This document shows positions 1-7,702 of a DNA stretch of 10,605 nucleotides, piece after piece (position 1 is the stretch's first letter; the number at the start of each line of letters is the position of its first letter). Both the position numbers and the translations under genes were made by a program. Below the pieces are notes generated by a model that worked only from the letters and a program-made list of their open reading frames with translations, was not told where the DNA came from and made no database searches. The DNA comes from an uncultured Clostridia bacterium (GTDB lineage: Bacteria; Bacillota; Clostridia; Christensenellales; Aristaeellaceae), in NCBI GenBank assembly GCA_934636425.1, contig CAKUAV010000105.1, positions 1 to 10,605 of the forward strand, given 5' to 3'.

Positions 1-879
1 CGCGCGATCCATGTCGTGCAGCTCGCCGTCCAGATTGAACGTCATGCCCGGCGAATTGATGACGACCTCCGTGCAGCGGGTGCAGTGCGCGATGGGCAGG
101 CCGGTGTGCGTTCCCTTGATGAAGAGGGGCAGCAGCCGCGCGATTGTGCGCCGGTTCACCGCGTCGACATAGATCACGTCGAACAGTCCGTCCATCGGGT
201 TGGCCTGCGGCACGGCGCGCATACCGCCGCCCAGATACTGGCCGTTGCCGATGGAGATGATCGTGATGCGGCGCTTTTCCGTTTTGCCGTCTATTGTCAG
301 TTCAATATCCATGGGCTTAAAGCGGCGCAGCGCGGCCACAACGCCGCAGAGATAGGGCAGCAGGCCGCCGATTAGCCATTTGAAGCGCGCCGCCTGCCGC
401 AGCACCTCGACGTCAAAGCCTGTGCCGGCGACATTGAGGAAATAGCGGTCGTTCACCTGACCGATGTCCACGGGGCAGGCGGGGCTGTTCAGCTGGCACT
501 CGAGCGCCTTGAGCGGATCCTTGGGCAGAGAAAGCACCTTGACGAAGTCGTTTCCCGTTCCGCAGGGCACGAGATAGAGCGTCATGTGCCGCCCGGCCAG
601 CCCGCTGATGACCTCATTGACGGTGCCGTCGCCGCCGACGCATACAATGCCGTCAGCGCCCTCGCGGAAGGCCGAATCGGCCAGGCGCATGGCGTGGCCG
701 ACATACTGCGTGGTATCGCAGCGATAGGCCAGACCGCGTTCCTTCAGCAGCTGGCAGACGGCGTCGATGAGAGAGGCCGCCTTGCCGTTGTGCGCGGTGG
801 GATTGGCGATGACGACGAGCATATGATCACATCCATGCTTTTCTTTGCCGTATTCATGAGCGTTCTTCAAAAAATCCAT
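1..879 (-). CDS. Diacylglycerol/lipid kinase, DagK/YegS family (3' end cut by window edge)
   Basis: Predicted to phosphorylate a membrane lipid such as diacylglycerol with ATP, recycling it toward phosphatidic acid at the inner face of the membrane. The frame is open to the left edge (293 codons visible; family members are about 300 residues, so only a few are missing). Counting from the ATG at 879, the kinase signature GGDGTVNEV is at residues 82-90, PCGTGNDF at 105-112, VAGTGFD at 150-156 and the conserved C-terminal DGE at 284-286. Two starts compete. The ATG at 879 has GAGG nine bases upstream and an in-frame stop two codons upstream, and adds 19 residues. The ATG at 822 gives the usual family start (MLVVIANPTA) but has a poor ribosome binding site. 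I prefer 879 on the ribosome binding site. There is no convincing promoter between this gene and the tRNA. The family assignment is firm; the exact lipid substrate is inferred. Confidence 0.93.
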   Translation of the reverse strand, partial: MDFLKNAHEYGKEKHGCDHMLVVIANPTAHNGKAASLIDAVCQLLKERGLAYRCDTTQYVGHAMRLADSAFREGADGIVCVGGDGTVNEVISGLAGRHMTLYLVPCGTGNDFVKVLSLPKDPLKALECQLNSPACPVDIGQVNDRYFLNVAGTGFDVEVLRQAARFKWLIGGLLPYLCGVVAALRRFKPMDIELTIDGKTEKRRITIISIGNGQYLGGGMRAVPQANPMDGLFDVIYVDAVNRRTIARLLPLFIKGTHTGLPIAHCTRCTEVVINSPGMTFNLDGELHDMDRA

Positions 880-1044
880 AGATCAATACCTCGACAGGCG
901 TGGAATTCGACTGTGAAAACCCCGTTGAGCAGGACTGTGCGCGCCTGCAAACCGCGGCGGATAGGCGCTAAAGCCATATGCGCAGCAGCGAGAAGGATAC
1001 AAGGGGTCAAATATCACTTTTGTGGACACGTTTCAGACTATGCA

Positions 1045-1078
1045 TAAAAAAGGTTCTGCCGAGTCTGACAGAACCTTT
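1045..1078 (-). terminator. Intrinsic terminator of the tRNA-Ala gene
   Basis: A perfect 10-bp inverted repeat (AAAGGTTCTG at 1049-1058, CAGAACCTTT at 1069-1078) encloses a 10-base loop. On the minus strand it ends in a run of six T residues (1050-1045) and lies just three bases past the tRNA 3' end, the layout of a rho-independent terminator. On the plus strand there is no T tract, so it should work only for the minus-strand transcript. Confidence 0.85.
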
Positions 1079-1081
1079 CGA

Positions 1082-1154
1082 TGGAGCATAAGGGAGTCGA
1101 ACCCTTGGCCTCCACAATGCCATTGTGGCGCGCTACCAACTGCGCTAATGCCCC
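1082..1154 (-). tRNA. tRNA-Ala (anticodon GGC)
   Basis: A 73-base sequence folds as a complete cloverleaf. The acceptor stem is GGGGCAT/ATGCTCC and contains the G3:U70 wobble pair, the main alanine identity element. The D arm is GCGC/GCGC with an AGTTGGTA loop, the anticodon stem is CCACA/TGTGG with loop ATGGCAT, and the T arm is AAGGG/CCCTT with loop TTCGACT. The anticodon at positions 34-36 is GGC, reading GCC and GCU. The discriminator base is A73 and CCA is not encoded, since TCG follows, so CCA must be added by the nucleotidyltransferase. It has its own promoter upstream and terminator downstream, so it is a single-gene unit. Confidence 0.95.
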
Positions 1155-1165
1155 GTAACGTATTT

Positions 1166-1194
1166 ATTCTAGCACATATGGGGCCGCTTGTCAA
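1166..1194 (-). promoter_or_regulatory. Sigma-A-type promoter of tRNA-Ala
   Basis: On the minus strand TTGACA (1194-1189, consensus -35) is followed by a 17-base spacer and TAGAAT (1171-1166, one mismatch to the -10 consensus). The -10 lies 11 bases before the first tRNA base, so transcription would start close to the mature 5' end. Such a near-perfect promoter fits a stable RNA gene. Confidence 0.9.
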
Positions 1195-1272
1195 TACCGA
1201 TTTGAGAAAAAATGTCGTTTTGCGGCGAGAAAAACAGAGACGCTTTTGCGGGATGCGGCATAGTCTGACAGT

Positions 1273-1290
1273 GCGCGGAGGAAACCGCGC
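1273..1290 (+). promoter_or_regulatory. Small hairpin next to the ribosome binding site of the DUF11 gene
   Basis: GCGCGG (1273-1278) and CCGCGC (1285-1290) form a perfect 6-bp GC-only stem with an AGGAAA loop. It ends three bases before the AAGGAGGG ribosome binding site (1293-1300) of the gene starting at 1307. It could stabilise the 5' leader or affect translation. This is inferred from position only. I see no clear sigma-A promoter between 1155 and 1306 on the plus strand. Confidence 0.4.
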
Positions 1291-1306
1291 TTAAGGAGGG
1301 AACGCC

Positions 1307-2158
1307 ATGGCGGCTTTCACAAATCAGGCGACATTGTCCTACAACAACCTCGTCACCGCGTCCAATGTCGTGCGGGGCGAGCTTGTCGAAACGCTCAGCG
1401 CGGCAAAAACGCCCGTTAAGCGCAATTATCAAAGCGATGAGGTCGTCACCTATGCGGTCAGTCTGGTCAACGCGGGCGCGACGCCCTTCACGGGCCTGAC
1501 GATCACAGACAATCTGGGCGCATACGCCTACAACGCGCAGACGCTCGTGCCGCTGACCTATGTCGACGGCTCGGCCACATTCTTCGTCAACGGCGCGCTG
1601 CAAACCGCTCCCACAGTGGCGGCCGGCGCGCCTCTGGTCATAAGCGGCGTCAATGTGCCCGCAGGCGGCAACGCCGTGCTGCTCTATTCGGCGCGGGTGA
1701 ATCAGTTTGCGCCGCAGGGTGTGGGCGCGACGATCGACAACAGCGCGTCGATAACGGGCGGCGGCCTGACCGCGCCGCTGACGGCGACTGCGCAGATCGC
1801 CGCCCAAGCCGCGCCGCAGCTGTCGCTGGTCAAGGCGATCAACCCGCCCAGCGTTGTGGAGAACGAGCCGGTCACCTACACCTTTACCATCCAGAACACC
1901 GGCACGGCGGCGACGGCTGCCGACAACATCGTGATTTCCGATACGTTCAATCCGATTCTGAACATCACGGCGGTGACGCTTAACGGTGCGGCGCTGCAGC
2001 CCACAACCGGCTACACCTATAACGCCGCCAGCGGCGCGTTCGCGACGACGGCCGGCCAAATCACTGTGCCTGCCGCCGCCTATGCGCGCGATGCGGCGAG
2101 CGGCGCGTGGGTCGTTACGCCCGGCACGGCGACGCTGACGGTAACGGGCTCGATGTAG
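1307..2158 (+). CDS. DUF11 (B_ant/TIGR01451-type) repeat protein without signal peptide
   Basis: A 283-residue protein of unknown function made of two tandem beta-sandwich repeats. The first spans about residues 28-160 (VVTYAVSLVNAGATPFTGL, then ITDNLG) and the second about 170-283 (PVTYTFTIQNTG, then ISDTF). The motif 'xVTYxxxxxNxGxxxxxxxxITDxL' is typical of the DUF11/conserved-repeat family found in surface and adhesin proteins. The protein is rich in Ala, Thr and Asn, has few charges and no cysteine. It starts MAAFTNQATLSYNN, with no signal peptide, transmembrane segment, sortase motif or S-layer domain, although the repeats are usually extracellular. The start is set by AAGGAGGG seven bases before the ATG. 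I recall similar stand-alone proteins with the same opening in other gut Clostridia, so I think it is complete. Its role, possibly structural or spore-associated, is open. Confidence 0.88.
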   Translation: MAAFTNQATLSYNNLVTASNVVRGELVETLSAAKTPVKRNYQSDEVVTYAVSLVNAGATPFTGLTITDNLGAYAYNAQTLVPLTYVDGSATFFVNGALQTAPTVAAGAPLVISGVNVPAGGNAVLLYSARVNQFAPQGVGATIDNSASITGGGLTAPLTATAQIAAQAAPQLSLVKAINPPSVVENEPVTYTFTIQNTGTAATAADNIVISDTFNPILNITAVTLNGAALQPTTGYTYNAASGAFATTAGQITVPAAAYARDAASGAWVVTPGTATLTVTGSM

Positions 2159-2168
2159 GGAGGCAGTG

Positions 2169-2203
2169 CAGGAATCCCGGGCAGGCCCGCTCGTGATTGA
2201 CAG
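2169..2203 (-). repeat. Diverged, inverted copy of the 35-bp hairpin repeat
   Basis: Eleven bases after the DUF11 stop codon the plus strand reads CCCGGGCA, then a C-rich centre, then GCTCG. This matches the minus strand of the two perfect copies further right (CCCGGGCA, centre, GCTCG) with several changes in the outer arms. The outer arms still pair partly (AATC with GATT), so it remains a hairpin. It may serve as the 3' end signal of the DUF11 transcript, but no T tract follows. Confidence 0.5.
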
Positions 2204-2361
2204 ATCCTGAGAGCTGCCGCAAGACGAGAAAACGAGTACTGTGAAATTTGCCCCATAGGCTGAACGTATGGCGTCGATTTTTCAGTCCTCGCCGATGAAG
2301 CGAGCGGTAGATTTCGTTAGAAAACTTTCGAAAAATTTCTGCGATTGCAGGGTTTGTCGGT

Positions 2362-2396
2362 GCCAAGAGTCCCGAGCAGGCTTTGCCCGGGACTCT
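2362..2396 (+). repeat. 35-bp hairpin repeat, copy 1
   Basis: Identical over 35 bases to 2595-2629. The arms AGAGTCCCG (2366-2374) and CGGGACTCT (2388-2396) pair perfectly. The stem continues inward as AGCA/TGCC around a five-base loop, with one mismatch on the plus strand (A-C) that becomes a G-U pair in minus-strand RNA. The folding is therefore better as minus-strand RNA, giving a stem of about 13 bp. It resembles a short interspersed palindromic (REP-like) element. Confidence 0.85.
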
Positions 2397-2594
2397 CAGC
2401 TTGTCAAAAAAGGCATTGGCAAGCTGGTGAACGGGGATGCAAGCTCCCTGCCATGTCTCCCTCTCCAGTTTTTGCCCTGAAAATGAGATTTTACGCTGCA
2501 AAAAACATCACGCACCCATCGCACACGCCGCCGGGCAAATTGGAAGCTCGAGAGAGCTTCGACCCTTTCGAGTTCTCCAAAGGCTTTTCGGCAG

Positions 2595-2629
2595 GCCAAG
2601 AGTCCCGAGCAGGCTTTGCCCGGGACTCT
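2595..2629 (+). repeat. 35-bp hairpin repeat, copy 2, at the 3' end of spo0A
   Basis: Same sequence and orientation as copy 1, with copy starts 233 bases apart. On the minus strand the hairpin begins 17 bases after the spo0A stop codon (15 bases after allowing for the outer GCCAAG). It is therefore placed to end or stabilise the spo0A transcript, although only TT, not a long T tract, follows the stem. Use as an mRNA 3' end is inference; the repeat itself is read directly. Confidence 0.85.
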
Positions 2630-2642
2630 TTGACATGGTCGT

Positions 2643-3410
2643 TCATTCGCCGCTGGCCTTGTCGGCGATGAGCGCGATGAATTCGCCGTTCGTGGGCTTG
2701 TCGCGCTCTGAAAAGAGCTTGACGCCCAGCATCTGGTTGGTGTTCTCCAGCCGGCCGCGGTTCCAGGCCACCTCGATGGCGTGGCGCATGGCGCGCTCGA
2801 CCTTGCTTGAGCTGGTGCCGTATCGCCGCGCGATGCCGGGGTAGAGCTCCTTTGTGATGCGGTTGATCACGTCGTGATCGTCAATGACCATGCGCACGGC
2901 CTCGCGCAGATACTGATAGCCCTTGACGTGCGCCGGGATGCCGATGGAGAGGAAGAGATTGGCCACGCGCTCGTCCGGACTCCAGCGGGCGTAGCTGCTC
3001 GGCGGATCCGGCGGGAGCAAAGCGGGGGCGGGCAGCGCGCCGTTTTGAGCGAGCGCGAGCATCTGCTCGTAAACCTGCATGGGCGAGGCGGGCTTGACCA
3101 TGAAATAGGAAGCGCCCAGCTCGACCGCGCGGTTGACGACGGCGTCGTTTTTCAGCGCGCTGAGCATGATGATGTACGGCCTGTTTGAGCGCTGGCTCAG
3201 TTCGCGCAGCACGCCCAGTCCATCCAGACGCGGCATGACGATGTCCAGCACGAGAAAGCGGGGATGCAGGCGATCGATCAATTCCAGCGCGTCCACGCCG
3301 TTGTCGGCCGTGCCGAGCAGTTGAACGTCGGATCGTGCCGAAAAGTCATCGCCCATGGTTTTGACGAGCGCCGCATTGTCATCGACGAGTATAACGGACA
3401 TATTTTCCAT
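2643..3410 (-). CDS. spo0A: Spo0A, sporulation master response regulator
   Basis: Transcription factor that, once phosphorylated, switches the cell into sporulation by binding 0A boxes. The 255-residue protein has the normal Spo0A layout and length. The receiver domain (1-120) has the acidic pair D10-D11, phospho-acceptor D56 in LVLDIVMP, S84 and K106. A Pro-rich linker lies at about 125-140. The effector domain (about 147-255) has the family-specific HVKGYQYLREA (161-171), a DNA-recognition segment YGTSSSKVERAMRHAIEVAW (197-216) and a C-terminal KPTNGEFIALIADK. The ATG at 3410 was chosen because GGAGGAG lies six bases upstream and the protein then begins MENMSVILVDD like other Spo0A proteins. 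The frame is open further upstream, but that part does not look like protein. The usual neighbour spoIVB is absent upstream; the gene is flanked by a terminator and a hairpin repeat and is probably monocistronic. Confidence 0.97.
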   Translation of the reverse strand: MENMSVILVDDNAALVKTMGDDFSARSDVQLLGTADNGVDALELIDRLHPRFLVLDIVMPRLDGLGVLRELSQRSNRPYIIMLSALKNDAVVNRAVELGASYFMVKPASPMQVYEQMLALAQNGALPAPALLPPDPPSSYARWSPDERVANLFLSIGIPAHVKGYQYLREAVRMVIDDHDVINRITKELYPGIARRYGTSSSKVERAMRHAIEVAWNRGRLENTNQMLGVKLFSERDKPTNGEFIALIADKASGE

Positions 3411-3524
3411 ATCAGACTCCTCCATAAGAACAGTATGTACATGATCTGCTATATACTTATGAGAGGATTGGGACGGATTATGACGGAAAATGCGGCGCAT
3501 ATGACAAAAATATCAAAAAAACCA
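3411..3524 (-). promoter_or_regulatory. spo0A leader and possible promoter region
   Basis: The AT-rich leader of spo0A has several weak promoter-like elements on the minus strand, for example TTGTCA followed 18-19 bases later by TCATAA/CATAAT. None is a good sigma-A match, and I found no convincing sigma-H pair. TGACGGA on the plus strand at 3481-3487 differs by one base from the 0A-box consensus TGNCGAA, which could indicate autoregulation. The GGAGGAG at 3423-3417 is the ribosome binding site. The promoter position is uncertain. Confidence 0.3.
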
Positions 3525-3543
3525 TGCCCCTGCGCGGCTTTTT
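3515..3543 (-). terminator. Possible second, weaker terminator ahead of spo0A
   Basis: On the minus strand AAAAAGCC and GGTTTTTT can pair (eight pairs, one G-U) around a 12-base loop, followed by a T-rich stretch. It lies downstream of the strong terminator at 3551-3591 and could act in tandem with it. The stem has only two or three strong pairs, so the call is tentative. Confidence 0.3.
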
Positions 3544-3550
3544 ATTGCTG

Positions 3551-3591
3551 AAAAATACAAAATGCCCGGCTCATTGCTGAACCGGGCATTT
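3551..3591 (-). terminator. Intrinsic terminator of the acidic protein/beta-propeller operon
   Basis: AAATGCCCGG (3591-3582 on the minus strand) pairs perfectly with CCGGGCATTT (3569-3560) around a 12-base loop and is followed by TTTTGTATTTTT. It begins 11 bases after the stop codon of the beta-propeller gene. It should end the two-gene operon and insulate spo0A from it. Confidence 0.88.
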
Positions 3592-3602
3592 GGGAAAACG
3601 AA

Positions 3603-5375
3603 TCAACCGATCTTGATGCCATGTATGCGCGCGCCGCGGGTGCCTATGACGAGTATGTCGTTATAGATCGCGGGCGAACCTTCGATGTTGCTGCCGTCCA
3701 CCTCGATGGAAGTGATCAGCTCGCCCGTCTGCGCGTTGATCATGCGCATGATGCTGTTCGAGTTGGCCTGGAACAGATAGGCGTTGCCCATAGAGTCGAA
3801 CGTCAGCGTGGGGGACGACCAGCTGTAGCCGCCGATGTCCAGCGTCCACACCTCTTCGCCGGTCTTCTTGTCCAGCGCATAGAGCATATTGCAGCGCTTG
3901 TCGGCGACGACGCGCGCCACTGTGAAGTAGACCATGTTGTCGACGCTGCCGCGTCCCAGAGCGGGCGTGGCGAAGTTGCCGCCGTGGTCGGGGTCGGTGC
4001 AGCGCACGGTCTTGCACCAGATCTCCTCGCCGGTCATGGCGTTCAGGCAGCGCATATGAACGTCGCCGCTGTTGTTCTTGGCGGACAGGTCGATCTCGGT
4101 GCCGGTGTAGAGGAACACGCCCTCGTCGGTCTCCTCGATGACGATCGACGCGTCGGTGTCGTCGCCGGTGGCAAAGTTCCACAGGGGCTGCATTGTGTTG
4201 AGGTCAAGGCAGGTCAGAAGTCCCGAGTTGTCGGTGAAGAACGCATAGTGGTTGTAGACGGCCACGGAGTTCTCCATGCCGGGGCGGGTGGTCACGTCGG
4301 AGGAATACCAGTAGCGGTCGATCACAGGGCTGATGGACAGCGTGCCGGCCTCGACGTTGTAGTTGGTGTTGAGCGTGATGGTGTAGAGCAGGCCGTTCTC
4401 GCCCGCCCAGATGCAGGTGTCGGTCTCGCCGTCCACGATGGGCGCGCAGTCGGACGCATACCAGCGGCGCGTGGCGAACTCGTCGCGGCCGTTGATGAAG
4501 AGCAGCTCGCTCTGATCGATCAGGCTGAATATGCGCATGCCGATCTTGACCGTTTCGCCGTCCACCGTGTCGATGCCCTGGCCACAGTACAGTATCGGAT
4601 AGCCGCGCGGATCGACCGTCACGCTGCCCTTTATGGGCGCGCCGACCCTGATCGGATCGCGGGTCGCCTCGCCGTCCTCGAGATCGAAGAAGTAGATCTT
4701 GCCGTCCAGCGTGGCATAGATGACCTCAACCAGGCCGTCCTTCGCCTTCTTGGACTCAACGATGTTCATGTTCTGAACGGTCGCCTTGTCCCATTTGACA
4801 ATCGCGGGCTGGCCGGTCCAGCCGACGCCGCTCCAGCTGTCGATGCCGCCGATCTTGAAGGTATAAATCGTATTCAGCGTCGCGGCGTTGTCGGGCACAG
4901 TGCCCCAGGAGCCGGTGCTGCGGTAGTTGTTGCCGCGGAATGTGGTCACGCCCTCCAGCGCGGCGTACACGTCGTCGCCGCCCATGCTGATCGGGTTGGC
5001 GCGCGTATAGGAGCTGGTCTGCGTGCCTGCGGCGTAGACTTTGGTCTGCACGTTGTAGGCCGAGGGCAGAACGCCTTCACTCAGGGCGGCCGTGTCGACT
5101 TCCTCGTGGCCTATGGGCTTGGGAGTCGGCGTGGGCTCGGGCGTGGGGGTGGGCGTCGCGGTCGGCTCGGGCGTATTGGTGGGCTCGGGCGTGGGCGTCG
5201 GCGTTGCGGTGGGGGTGGGCGTCGGCGTAACGAGCGGATTGACGGACGAAATCAGGCTGGGCTGCGAAATCAGCATATACGCAATCAGCGCCAGCAGAAC
5301 CAATACCAGAATCAGCCAGATGGCCTTAAGCACGCGTCCGACCCCGCCGGATTTCCTCTTTTTCTTCTTAGCCAT
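3603..5375 (-). CDS. Membrane-anchored PQQ-type beta-propeller protein with Thr-Pro stalk
   Basis: A 590-residue protein of unknown function. Residues 1-17 are basic (AKKKKRK), 18-37 form one hydrophobic helix, and 50-87 are a (Thr-Pro)n stalk with scattered Glu, Asn and Ala. The rest (about 90-590) is a beta-propeller of PQQ-like repeats. Blade motifs such as TGEEIWCKTV and TGEEVWTLDIGGYSWSSPTL, and endings such as GSPAIYNDILVIGTRG, fit the PQQ/pyrrolo-quinoline repeat family. The positive N-terminus predicts an N-in, C-out topology, so the propeller sits outside the cell on a stalk. Such propellers are often ligand- or partner-binding scaffolds rather than quinoenzymes; I see nothing that shows PQQ binding. 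AGGAG lies eight bases before the ATG, and the gene follows the acidic-protein gene after 33 bases, so the two are probably co-transcribed and translated in coordination. Confidence 0.9.
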   Translation of the reverse strand: MAKKKKRKSGGVGRVLKAIWLILVLVLLALIAYMLISQPSLISSVNPLVTPTPTPTATPTPTPEPTNTPEPTATPTPTPEPTPTPKPIGHEEVDTAALSEGVLPSAYNVQTKVYAAGTQTSSYTRANPISMGGDDVYAALEGVTTFRGNNYRSTGSWGTVPDNAATLNTIYTFKIGGIDSWSGVGWTGQPAIVKWDKATVQNMNIVESKKAKDGLVEVIYATLDGKIYFFDLEDGEATRDPIRVGAPIKGSVTVDPRGYPILYCGQGIDTVDGETVKIGMRIFSLIDQSELLFINGRDEFATRRWYASDCAPIVDGETDTCIWAGENGLLYTITLNTNYNVEAGTLSISPVIDRYWYSSDVTTRPGMENSVAVYNHYAFFTDNSGLLTCLDLNTMQPLWNFATGDDTDASIVIEETDEGVFLYTGTEIDLSAKNNSGDVHMRCLNAMTGEEIWCKTVRCTDPDHGGNFATPALGRGSVDNMVYFTVARVVADKRCNMLYALDKKTGEEVWTLDIGGYSWSSPTLTFDSMGNAYLFQANSNSIMRMINAQTGELITSIEVDGSNIEGSPAIYNDILVIGTRGARIHGIKIG

Positions 5376-5408
5376 GGTCAGCGCTCCTTCATTCTCGTGA
5401 ATGTGTCG

Positions 5409-7264
<1,856 letters not shown>

Positions 7265-7334
7265 TGGCTTACACCTCGTTTATACGGCGATTTAATAGGT
7301 AGACTCACAGTATACCAACAGATACTCTCATACT

Positions 7335-7362
7335 ATTATAGCACACAAAAAGTCAAACGCAA
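7335..7362 (-). promoter_or_regulatory. Probable promoter of the acidic protein/beta-propeller operon
   Basis: A perfect -10 hexamer TATAAT (7340-7335 on the minus strand) lies about 70 bases upstream of the ATG at 7264. With a 16-base spacer the -35 would be TTGCGT (7362-7357), a half match. Transcription from here would include the start at 7264, supporting it over the internal ATG at 6896. Confidence 0.55.
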
Positions 7363-7614
7363 GCTCAAAGAGGGCAAATTACAAAAATTTTCAGTGCAAG
7401 GCGCGTTTTAGGCATTGGAGAGGCGAAAGAACTCTAAAGCCGCGCTGTGCGGCGGCGAAAATGCGGATCGAGCCGACGGCTGAGGCGCTGGAAGAGGACA
7501 TACTATAAAATCATGCCCCGGTGAACCACAATTCGACACAAAACAGGATGCGCGCCCGAAAAATCCGCGCCATTTTCAGGAAAATCGGGCCAAATGATAA
7601 TAAAACGAAACTCG

Positions 7615-7627
7615 ATCAATATTTGAT
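7615..7627. promoter_or_regulatory. Candidate operator dyad upstream of the ABC operon promoter
   Basis: ATCAA (7615-7619), TAT, TTGAT (7623-7627) is a perfect 5-base dyad with a 3-base centre, ending two bases before the -35 box. The position suits a regulator of the transporter operon. No regulator gene is in the window and short AT-rich dyads arise by chance, so this is tentative. Confidence 0.3.
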
Positions 7628-7629
7628 TG

Positions 7630-7659
7630 TTGACTGTGTGTAAATCCATATGCTAAAGT
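7630..7659 (+). promoter_or_regulatory. Probable sigma-A promoter of the ABC transporter operon
   Basis: TTGACT (7630-7635) is followed after 18 bases by TAAAGT (7654-7659). TG one base before the -10 gives an extended -10 (TGCTAAAGT). It lies 43 bases upstream of the first permease start codon. Confidence 0.6.
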
Positions 7660-7702
7660 ACGGTATGCAAGGCACACAAAACGTTCCGTGAGGAGGATGG
7701 AT

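Larger units (their letters stand above)
2159..2642. other. Non-coding stretch with hairpin repeats between the DUF11 gene and spo0A
   Basis: This 484-base gap lies between two converging genes and holds no credible coding frame. It contains two perfect copies of a 35-bp hairpin repeat and a diverged third copy (listed separately). Two further hairpins are visible. AGCTTGTC/GGCAAGCT (2398-2405 with 2418-2425) has one G-U pair and follows directly on the first repeat copy. GAAGCTC/GAGCTTC (2543-2549 with 2554-2560) is perfect with a four-base loop. Base composition is more AT-rich than in the flanking genes. A small RNA or a decayed mobile element is possible, but nothing in the sequence settles it. 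Confidence 0.6.
7346..7702. other. Divergent regulatory region between the acidic-protein operon and the ABC transporter operon
   Basis: These 357 bases separate two divergently transcribed operons and contain no credible gene. The right half is AT-rich. It holds a dyad and a promoter for the transporter operon (listed separately) and an imperfect inverted repeat from GCCCGA (7554-7559) to TCGGGC (7585-7590), with ATTTTC/GAAAAT inside its right arm. ACTATAAAATC near 7502-7512 resembles a -10 on either strand, but I could not pair it with a good -35. Confidence 0.5.

Noticed and set aside
1062..1270. Nine-base word AGTCTGACA occurring at 1062-1070 and 1262-1270
   Set aside because: One copy lies inside the tRNA terminator and the other has no structure around it; a nine-base match at this distance can be chance.
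1169..2059. Minus-strand open frame opposite the DUF11 gene
   Set aside because: Arg/Gly-rich antisense shadow; it also overlaps the tRNA promoter. The plus-strand frame has the family motifs and ribosome binding site.
2362..2629. Possible CRISPR array
   Set aside because: There are only two perfect copies, separated by 198 bases, with no regular spacers and no cas genes.
3411..3500. Longer N-terminus of Spo0A (30 extra residues)
   Set aside because: The extra residues do not resemble Spo0A and would place the strong GGAGGAG inside the coding region; the start at 3410 matches the family.
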